The notes under the pieces: model-generated | What the model was told of the DNA's origin: nothing | The model's input: the letters and a program-made list of their open reading frames with translations, nothing else | Database searches by the model: none | Shown: positions 16,724 through 22,770 of the stretch, one piece after another | Position numbering within the stretch: position 1 is the first letter of the stretch | Layout: every line of letters begins with the position of its first letter | Position numbers and translations under genes: made by a program | NCBI GenBank assembly: GCA_002502605.1 | Contig: DAPR01000060.1 | Span: 21,172 to 54,209 of the forward strand | Direction: 5' to 3' | DNA from: Euryarchaeota archaeon UBA258 | Lineage (GTDB): Archaea; Thermoplasmatota; Poseidoniia; Poseidoniales; Poseidoniaceae | Length of the DNA stretch: 33,038 bases

Positions 16724-16963
16724 TTATCGGGTTTGGATGTAGGCCCACACTGCAGCAAAGCACCATGCCGCTTCCAAGATCAAAAAGGCCCATTCTTCTA
16801 TGAGAAAAGCCCGGATGCCAAGAAGGGCTGAACCAACAGCCATGAGGGCCAAATAACTGGTCTGTTTACTGTGAAGCACATTTCGAGTTTCAAGAACAAA
16901 TGCGGCAAGAATTGCCATCATTCCTATGTAGGAAAGGACCTCCGTTGCCGTTTCTAGCATCAT
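16724..16963 (-). CDS. Small three-helix membrane protein (CBU_0592-like)
   Basis: 79 residues with three hydrophobic segments: LSYIGMMAILAAFVL, YLALMAVGSALLGIRAFLI and WAFLILEAAWCFAAVWAYI. The layout, a first helix, a G-x-x-L-L-second helix and a closing LE-x-x-W third helix, resembles the small CBU_0592-like domain of unknown function. The ATG (16963, or 16960) follows a GTGA that is also the stop of the preceding gene, suggesting translational coupling. Function unknown; the family resemblance is from pattern only. Confidence 0.65.
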   Translation of the reverse strand: MMLETATEVLSYIGMMAILAAFVLETRNVLHSKQTSYLALMAVGSALLGIRAFLIEEWAFLILEAAWCFAAVWAYIQTR

Positions 16964-16968
16964 TAAAA

Positions 16969-17544
16969 TCACGATCGACGCATGAGCACAACAATGCTGA
17001 TTGTGAGCACGAGCACAGCGACCACGTCAGGGATACCGTAAGCACCTTCTTGCAAAGGAAGGGACCAACCCATGCCTGTGTCAAGGTTGTGAAGATCAAG
17101 TAAATTCATTCGCGTATAACCGTCGGCAGGGCAAAGGTCACTTGCTTGACAGTTGTTGCCAAGCACAGATTGGAACAAGCCAAAGAGGTTCGCAACGACG
17201 AATGCTAGCCCAGCCCCAAGACCGTAGACGAGGGGATTCATCTTTCCCTTGGCGCCAGGAATCGGTGCGATTGCTGGAAGACCACCTGCCGGAAGATCAG
17301 GAAGTGGTGCTGCAGTGCCAATATCGCCAATGACCTCAATCAACATGTCTGTGGGCGGTGCCACTTCTGTCACATCGGCAACCGGGTTGTCGACCATGTC
17401 CCTTGCCTTCTTAGGCCGAGCGGGTGCGATTTTGATTCCGTAGAGACGGTCAGCAAGACTGACAAGCGCAGGGTCTTCAGCGATGTCCTCAGGGGAAAGG
17501 TCTCCATCCAACAACTGCTGAAGCCGGTCTCTTGATGAACTCAT
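16969..17544 (-). CDS. Two-helix membrane protein of unknown function
   Basis: 191 residues from ATG 17544, which has AGGGGG seven bases upstream. The N-terminal 100 residues look cytoplasmic: a charged helical start (RDRLQQLLDGDLSPEDIAED) then a Pro/Ala-rich linker. Membrane segments are at about 103-128 and 173-188, ending in MRRS. Between them an exposed loop of about 45 residues carries C132 and C138, which could form a disulfide. No family recognised. Its stop is coupled to the next small membrane protein, so the two may work together. Confidence 0.65.
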   Translation of the reverse strand: MSSSRDRLQQLLDGDLSPEDIAEDPALVSLADRLYGIKIAPARPKKARDMVDNPVADVTEVAPPTDMLIEVIGDIGTAAPLPDLPAGGLPAIAPIPGAKGKMNPLVYGLGAGLAFVVANLFGLFQSVLGNNCQASDLCPADGYTRMNLLDLHNLDTGMGWSLPLQEGAYGIPDVVAVLVLTISIVVLMRRS

Positions 17545-17569
17545 GGTAAACCCCCTATACACCAAGCGG

Positions 17570-17594
17570 GGAGGACTTCATTGAAGAATCCTCC
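17570..17594 (-). repeat. Inverted repeat after the transaldolase stop
   Basis: Arms GGAGGA-CTTC and GAAG-AA-TCCTCC around a three-base loop: ten paired bases with a two-base bulge. It lies between the transaldolase stop (17625) and the next gene start (17544). On the minus strand it is not followed by a T run, so it could be a processing or stability hairpin rather than a terminator. On the plus strand it is followed by TTTT, but no plus-strand gene precedes it. Confidence 0.45.
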
Positions 17595-17624
17595 TTTTCC
17601 AACAACGCTTCGATTTGTTCGGTA

Positions 17625-18287
17625 TCAAGCGTTTCCAGCCTTTTCGACTTCAGCCCAATCTCGCATGAATCCTTCAAGGCCTTTGTCGGTTAAGGGATGA
17701 GTCATGAGTTGACGGAAGGTCTTTGCTGGCATTGTTGCGGTATGAGCGCCCAATTGAATGCACTGGAGCACATGTGTCGGGTGCCTGATGGATGCTGCAA
17801 GAACTTTGGTGGTGATCGTGGGATAATTGTTCCAAGTTTCCATAATCTCCGCAATCAGGTTCATTCCATCATGTCCCGTATCGTCAATTCGACCAATGAA
17901 TGGCGAAACATAGGTTGCCCCTGCTTTCGCCGCCATCAAGGCTTGAGATGCTGAGAAAATTAGGGTGACGTTCGTTTTGATGTTCGCTTCTGTGAGAATT
18001 TTAGTCGCAGCCAACCCTTCTGGAGTGCATGGAATTTTGATAATGACATTTTCTGGCAACTCATCCTTGAGCGCCATGCCCTGAGCGACCATTCCTTCGG
18101 TGTCCATTGCCGTGACTTCTGCCGAGATTGGGCCGTCACAAATGGAGGCAATTTCTGCAACGACTTGCTTAAAATCTCGACCACTTTTCTTAATCAATGA
18201 AGGGTTTGTGGTCACACCATCTAAGATGCCCCAAGCTGCAATTTCACGAATTTCATCTACGTCGGCTGTGTCCAAAAAGAACTCCAT
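17625..18287 (-). CDS. tal: Transaldolase, TalC/MipB (fructose-6-phosphate aldolase-like) subfamily
   Basis: Class I aldolase-fold enzyme moving a dihydroxyacetone unit between sugar phosphates in the non-oxidative pentose phosphate pathway. From ATG 18287 it is 220 residues, the size of the short single-domain subfamily. Seen: [11 protein letters not shown] (3-13), GVTTNPSLI (24-32), SAEVTAMD (55-62), the Schiff-base lysine K84 in [22 protein letters not shown] and VLAASIR. E57 occupies the position that is Gln59 in E. coli fructose-6-phosphate aldolase; Glu there is the transaldolase state, favouring true transaldolase activity. Ten extra residues are possible from ATG 18314 but do not match the family start. 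The two transketolase subunits lie just upstream. Confidence 0.92.
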   Translation of the reverse strand: MEFFLDTADVDEIREIAAWGILDGVTTNPSLIKKSGRDFKQVVAEIASICDGPISAEVTAMDTEGMVAQGMALKDELPENVIIKIPCTPEGLAATKILTEANIKTNVTLIFSASQALMAAKAGATYVSPFIGRIDDTGHDGMNLIAEIMETWNNYPTITTKVLAASIRHPTHVLQCIQLGAHTATMPAKTFRQLMTHPLTDKGLEGFMRDWAEVEKAGNA

Positions 18288-18343
18288 GAAGGTCGGTTGT
18301 TGGACCCACCCCATCAAGTATGCGCCTGAACTTTCAAAACATT

Positions 18344-18706
18344 TCAGACGTATTCCGTGTATTTTGCAGATGAACCACGGACCAAATCTGCGGGATATTT
18401 TTCTGCATTGAGGATGATTTTTTTATTCATTAATTCAATCGGGTCGAGGCCTAAAATACTGGACAATCGGAGGCAATACAACATCACATCGGCCAACTCA
18501 TGAGAAAGGTTTTGCATTAGATTTGGATCATTCTTAGCATCATCAACCGATGGGTTCGACCATTGAACAGTTTCGGCCAACTCTGCCGCTTCAATTCCAA
18601 TCGAGGCAATGATGTTTTTGATGGTGTGAAATTGTTCCCAATCCCGTTCTTGGATGAATGATTCAAGCACACGGTTCGTTTGAGCGAGGCGATCGGTATC
18701 GGCCAT
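18344..18706 (-). CDS. MazG-like nucleotide pyrophosphohydrolase
   Basis: All-alpha NTP pyrophosphohydrolase that would hydrolyse nucleoside triphosphates (often non-canonical ones) to monophosphate and pyrophosphate. 120 residues, a single MazG-type domain. The Mg-binding acidic motif is present: E39 and E42 in [10 protein letters not shown]70 and D73 in [13 protein letters not shown]. The ending [20 protein letters not shown] matches the small stand-alone members of the family. Lies between tktC and tal on the same strand, so it is probably co-transcribed with sugar-phosphate enzymes; no functional link is evident. The exact substrate is unknown. Confidence 0.85.
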   Translation of the reverse strand: MADTDRLAQTNRVLESFIQERDWEQFHTIKNIIASIGIEAAELAETVQWSNPSVDDAKNDPNLMQNLSHELADVMLYCLRLSSILGLDPIELMNKKIILNAEKYPADLVRGSSAKYTEYV

Positions 18707-18727
18707 GGTCGTTGTCTAGCCACGACC
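18707..18727 (-). repeat. Inverted repeat abutting the MazG-like start codon
   Basis: Perfect six-base arms GGTCGT/ACGACC with a nine-base loop. The hairpin ends immediately before the ATG at 18706, where a ribosome binding site would be expected and none is seen. It could modulate initiation or mark the 3' end of the tktC message. Confidence 0.35.
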
Positions 18728-18742
18728 CTAATGGTTCTTGGC

Positions 18743-19678
18743 TCACTTTCGCGTGATAGCTCGCTGGGCGGCTTTTGCAATGTGCGGGGCCGAAATTTGC
18801 ATGACTTCCAACATCTCATCGGCTTGTCCTGACTCTCCAAACCGATCAGGGACACCGACCCGCTCCAATGGAGCAAGGGTGTTCGAAACGAGGTGCTCAG
18901 CAACAGCGCCACCAAGTCCTCCGATGATGTTGTGATCTTCAGCAGTGACGAGCGCACCACATTGTTCGACAAGCCTGTCAATCAAAGCACCATCCAGCGG
19001 TTTGAGGGTGTGCATATCCACAACACACGCCGACACGCCTTCTTGCTTCAGACGGTTTGCTGCTTTGAGTGCTTCAGATACCAAAACGCCACAAGCGATG
19101 ATGGCCACATCTGTACCTTCTTCCAAAACGACTCCTTTACCAATTTGAATCTCGGCTTCCCTTCCGTCGTAGAGCACTGGAGTTTTGTTGCGTGCGGTAC
19201 GCATGTAGGATGGTTTTCCAAGTGCGGGTAATTGCATGGTGAGTGCTCGAGTGCTCACATCATCGCAAGGATGCATCACGACAACGTTTGGAAGGGTCCT
19301 GAACACTGCGAGGTCCTCAATGGATTGTGCGGATGATCCGTCAGTACCGGTGTGTGTACCACCGTGGCTTCCACAAAGATGGACTGGCAAATTAGGACGA
19401 GCCACTCCGTTTCTCATTTGTTCGAAGGCACGTTCGGTGAAGATGGCGAAGGTGCTGGCGAATGGAATGTAACCTGCGGAGGCCAAACCAGCGCCAACCA
19501 ACAGCATGTTTTGTTCACCAATTCCACATGAAACTGTTCGCTCAGGATGTGCTTTTCTAAAGTGAAGGGATTTGGTTGATTTTCCTAAATCCGCTTCCAA
19601 CACCACAACCTTCGGATTGTCTGCAAGGTCGAGCAATGCTTGGCCGTAACCATCTCGGGTTGCTGCCATCCGGGTCAT
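18743..19678 (-). CDS. tktC: Transketolase, C-terminal subunit (pyrimidine-binding and C-terminal domains)
   Basis: Second half of a split transketolase. Contains the Pyr domain with the catalytic-cofactor Glu (E55 in CGIGEQNMLL), ASTFAIF, the GSHGGTHTGTDGSSAQS loop and the C-terminal domain (VVDMHTLKPLD, TAEDHNIIGGLGG). 311 residues. The ATG overlaps the tktN stop as ATGA and has GGGAGGTGG upstream, a strong ribosome site, so the two subunits should be made in equal amounts. Related dehydrogenase E1-beta or DXS proteins are excluded by the paired N-subunit and by the DHNIIGGLGGAV signature shared with split transketolases. Confidence 0.92.
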   Translation of the reverse strand: MTRMAATRDGYGQALLDLADNPKVVVLEADLGKSTKSLHFRKAHPERTVSCGIGEQNMLLVGAGLASAGYIPFASTFAIFTERAFEQMRNGVARPNLPVHLCGSHGGTHTGTDGSSAQSIEDLAVFRTLPNVVVMHPCDDVSTRALTMQLPALGKPSYMRTARNKTPVLYDGREAEIQIGKGVVLEEGTDVAIIACGVLVSEALKAANRLKQEGVSACVVDMHTLKPLDGALIDRLVEQCGALVTAEDHNIIGGLGGAVAEHLVSNTLAPLERVGVPDRFGESGQADEMLEVMQISAPHIAKAAQRAITRK

Positions 19679-20508
19679 GCTTCCACCTCCCCGAGTTCCA
19701 TCATGGCTTGATTGTACTGTTCCTCATTTGGAGCAGCTCCGTGGAACGATGGATTGTTCTCCATGTAAGAAATCCCACCACCCTTGATGGTGTGTGCAAT
19801 AAGAATTGAAGGTCCGTTGCAATTTTCTTCTGCCTCGAGGAAATCAAGTCCGTCCATGACGTCTTGCATGTTGTGTCCGTCAATTTCTTTGACGTTCCAA
19901 CCAAAAGCCTTCCACTTTGCCGGTATGTCGAACATGCGCATTTGTTCCTCACAAAAATCATCGTTTTGTATGCGGTTCCGATCCAAGATCACCTTTAGAT
20001 TGCCCAATTCGTGATGAGCGGCAGCCATTGCGGCTTCCCAAACGCTTCCTTCTTGCATTTCTCCGTCACCAATCATGACAAAGGCTCTCCGGTCGCTGTT
20101 GTCGAGCCTTGCTGCAATAGCACAACCCATTCCAAACGACAGGCCCATGCCAAGCGAACCGGCGGAGAAATCAACTCCGGGGCACCACTTCATGTCAACG
20201 TGGCCTTGACAGACACCACCAAGAACTCTGTATGATTTCAAATCCTCATGGCTGATGAATCCCATTTCCGCTAAAATGGCATACATACCAGGAGAGGCGT
20301 GACCCTTCGACAATATGAATCGATCTCGGTCGTTCCATTTTGGCTCCGATGGTCGAACGCGCATGCGCGTGGCATACAGCGCAGCGAGCAGATCAATTTC
20401 AGATAATGAGCCACCGGGGTGGCCTGCTTGGGCACGATAGACCATCTTCACAATCTCTACCCTGCACTTTCGTGCAATTTCTTCAATTTCTTCAATGCTC
20501 GTTGACAT
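19675..20508 (-). CDS. tktN: Transketolase, N-terminal subunit (TPP-binding)
   Basis: First half of the split transketolase, binding the diphosphate of thiamine diphosphate through magnesium. Seen: AGHPGGSLSEID (H30 region), SKGHASPGMYAILAEMG (67 on), FSAGSLGMGLSFGMG, and the TPP motif GDGEMQEGSVWEAA (147-160) closing near N178. From ATG 20508 (AGGGGA six bases upstream) it is 277 residues, normal for this subunit; a frame extending to 20562 adds residues that match nothing. With tktC it transfers two-carbon ketol units between sugar phosphates; transaldolase is encoded two genes downstream. Confidence 0.93.
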   Translation of the reverse strand: MSTSIEEIEEIARKCRVEIVKMVYRAQAGHPGGSLSEIDLLAALYATRMRVRPSEPKWNDRDRFILSKGHASPGMYAILAEMGFISHEDLKSYRVLGGVCQGHVDMKWCPGVDFSAGSLGMGLSFGMGCAIAARLDNSDRRAFVMIGDGEMQEGSVWEAAMAAAHHELGNLKVILDRNRIQNDDFCEEQMRMFDIPAKWKAFGWNVKEIDGHNMQDVMDGLDFLEAEENCNGPSILIAHTIKGGGISYMENNPSFHGAAPNEEQYNQAMMELGEVEA

Positions 20509-20580
20509 ATAATCCCCTGCCATTTCTAAGGCCTTAACGGGCGACCTTTGATGGTTGTGCATCGGATTGGTTGGCCGTCA

Positions 20581-20602
20581 GCCCCGATATCACTTTCGGG
20601 GC
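20581..20602 (-). terminator. GC-rich hairpin spanning the OPT stop codon
   Basis: Perfect seven-base arms GCCCCGA (20581-20587) and TCGGGGC (20596-20602) with an eight-base loop that contains the TGA stop of the OPT gene (20590-20592). No T run follows. It may stabilise the 3' end or slow polymerase between OPT and tktN; the terminator call is tentative. Confidence 0.4.
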
Positions 20603-22644
20603 AACAACGCAGCCTTGAATCGAGAGGCAACATCCATGGCGACAACAACAGCATCGCTCATTAGATTGCCGCCCTTTGGAAGGGCGCGGGTCGCAAGCCA
20701 AATGAACACAGCCACGAACCAACCAAAGAAGACCAACGAGAAGAGATCATTGAGGGTGACCACGCCGAAGATTTCTGGCAAACGGATATCGGCTACAATC
20801 AACACGGCAATGAACACGCCGAGGATCGACTCACCAGCAATGAATCCTGCTCCAATAAGCACGCCACGATTTTCGACTTCTTTCGCTGCGGATTGGGCTT
20901 GTTTGGATGGAATCATGTCAAGGCGGCCATCCACTCGGTAATGCGCCGTTCTTAGAGCGAAGAAGGAGATGATTCCACCAAGCATAATTGGAACTGAAAG
21001 GCCCAATGGCAGGTAGATTCCAATGGCCACGGACATCACTGGCATTTTCAAATAAATCAAAACGATGGCGATGATTGCCCCCAAGGTCACCATTTGGAGG
21101 TTGAGGTCCCCACCAAAAGCACCTTGGATGATGGCGCCAATCAACTCAGCTTGTGGTGCAAAGAGTGCGTTGCTGCAGTCGTATTGGTCCGCAACTGCAA
21201 GGTTCAGGTTTGTGTTGGCACAGGCGGTCTTGGAAATTTGGAAGGCATTATGCAAAAGCGCAAGCGTTGGTCCAATCACCACTGCACCGGTTAACACACC
21301 AATGATTTCTGCAACCTGCTGCCGCCAGGGTGTTGCACCAACCATGTGGCCGGTCTTCAGATCCTGCATGACGTCTCCAGCAATCGCTGCTGATGAAGCA
21401 ACAACTGCTGCAATTAACAATGTTGCCAGCATGAGTTCCTCAGTGCCCAAACCGAGCATGAAATCACCAACAATCCAAACGAGCGCTACAGTGAACAGGA
21501 GCGTGGCTATGGTCATGCCTGAAACTGGTGAATTGGATGAACCAACAACACCAGCGATGTAACCGGCAACTGCAGCGAAAAAGAACGCAACCACGCCAAG
21601 GAACAGGGCGCCAGCCAGTGCCAAACCGAACGAACCGGTTGCGTGCCAATAGTACAGGAACGTCATGAGAACAAGGAACCCACAAAACATGATGACCTTG
21701 TCAAGAGGCAAGTCGATTTCGGTACGAAGTGGTTCTTCGGTCTCATCCTCCGTTTTGATCAGGGCTTTTGAGAGACCTGTGATGATTGTTTTTCTCATTG
21801 ACCAGAGCGTGTACACGCCACCAACAACCATTGCACCGACACCAACATACCGGATTTGTTCAGCCCAGATGTCGTAAAAACCTTCGACGAGGGTTGGCGA
21901 ATTTGGCCAGCCATGAATAAGGCCGTACATTGGCACAAGAAGTCCGAACCCCAAGACACCTCCCAAGAAAATGAATGAGGCAATACGCACACCGACGATG
22001 TATCCAACAGAAAGCAAAGCGATGGACAAATCCATTCCTGCATACAAACGAGTGCCAAGGAACCCAACGGCCGATTCAACGGTGTGGTGAGTGACTTCGA
22101 ATCCCTTTACCATGAGTCCATAAATGGCACCAATGCCTAAGGCGTAAAGAATAGCCAATGCACCTTCGCCGCCTTCTTCTCCCGCGACCAGGACTTCACG
22201 GCATGCTACCCCTTCCGGGTATGGTAATGCTTCTTCAACGATGAAAAGACGCCTTAGGGCAATCGTAAACATCGTCCCTAATAGCCCACCAAGAGTGGCG
22301 ATCATGAGTGTGTCGAACCATTGAATTTCAGTCCAAAGACCAATCACCAACATGGCTGGTACGGTGAAAATCACGCCAGCCGCTAGGGACTCTCCAGCGC
22401 TTGCCATAGTTTGAACAGCGTTATTTTCTAGAATACTTACATCGTTGAAGATGCCGCGTAAGATGATCATTGACATGACGGCGGCGGGTATGCTTGCCGA
22501 AACAGTCATCCCTGCATACAAACCGAGGTATGCATTCGCAGCGGTCATCAAAATACCGAGCAAAATTCCAACCACAATCACACGCAGTGTCAATTCACTG
22601 GGTGATTCAGTAGCCGGAATATACGGCTGATGGTCGGCGCTCAT
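20590..22644 (-). CDS. OPT-family oligopeptide transporter
   Basis: Large polytopic membrane protein (684 residues, about 14-16 hydrophobic segments) of the OPT superfamily, which imports small peptides or metal chelates by proton coupling. The diagnostic N-terminal block NAYLGLYAGMTVSASIPAAV is present, followed by YPEGVACREVLVAGEEGG, the family's PxGxA-type cytoplasmic motif, and ATLLIAAVVASSAAIAGDVMQDLKTGHMVGATPWRQQ, shown here across positions about 425-460. The ATG at 22644 is preferred over an upstream TTG (22656); GGAAG lies just before it. Divergent from the P-type ATPase with 126 bases between starts. Peptide substrate is an inference; iron-siderophore type OPTs exist. Confidence 0.9.
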   Translation of the reverse strand: MSADHQPYIPATESPSELTLRVIVVGILLGILMTAANAYLGLYAGMTVSASIPAAVMSMIILRGIFNDVSILENNAVQTMASAGESLAAGVIFTVPAMLVIGLWTEIQWFDTLMIATLGGLLGTMFTIALRRLFIVEEALPYPEGVACREVLVAGEEGGEGALAILYALGIGAIYGLMVKGFEVTHHTVESAVGFLGTRLYAGMDLSIALLSVGYIVGVRIASFIFLGGVLGFGLLVPMYGLIHGWPNSPTLVEGFYDIWAEQIRYVGVGAMVVGGVYTLWSMRKTIITGLSKALIKTEDETEEPLRTEIDLPLDKVIMFCGFLVLMTFLYYWHATGSFGLALAGALFLGVVAFFFAAVAGYIAGVVGSSNSPVSGMTIATLLFTVALVWIVGDFMLGLGTEELMLATLLIAAVVASSAAIAGDVMQDLKTGHMVGATPWRQQVAEIIGVLTGAVVIGPTLALLHNAFQISKTACANTNLNLAVADQYDCSNALFAPQAELIGAIIQGAFGGDLNLQMVTLGAIIAIVLIYLKMPVMSVAIGIYLPLGLSVPIMLGGIISFFALRTAHYRVDGRLDMIPSKQAQSAAKEVENRGVLIGAGFIAGESILGVFIAVLIVADIRLPEIFGVVTLNDLFSLVFFGWFVAVFIWLATRALPKGGNLMSDAVVVAMDVASRFKAALLPRK

Positions 22645-22723
22645 ACCAACTTCCAAAACAACCCAGTTTGTGAACGCATCGCTGCTAGAGTCAAGGGAAT
22701 GCCACCATTATTATCATAAGTCC

Positions 22724-22730
22724 AATATAG
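22724..22730 (+). promoter_or_regulatory. TATA-like box for the P-type ATPase gene
   Basis: AATATAG, centred 44 bases upstream of the ATG at 22771. A start of transcription near 22753 would leave a short leader that includes GGTGA at 22761-22765. The same 126-base gap has an AT-rich patch on the other strand (22708-22720) that could serve the divergent OPT gene. Confidence 0.35.
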
Positions 22731-22770
22731 AACCCCTTATTCTAGGGTCCGCCCTACTTTGGTGAATTCC

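Noticed and set aside
16197-16742. 181-codon open frame on the plus strand opposite proS
   Set aside because: It lies antisense to conserved ProRS motifs and shows no family signature or ribosome site.
21065-21562. 165-codon open frame on the plus strand opposite the OPT gene
   Set aside because: Low-complexity Ala/Ser/Thr/Met sequence mirrored from membrane helices of OPT; no independent support.
22657-22758. Short inverted repeat ACCC/GGGT around 22732-22749
   Set aside because: Only four paired bases, too short to distinguish from chance.
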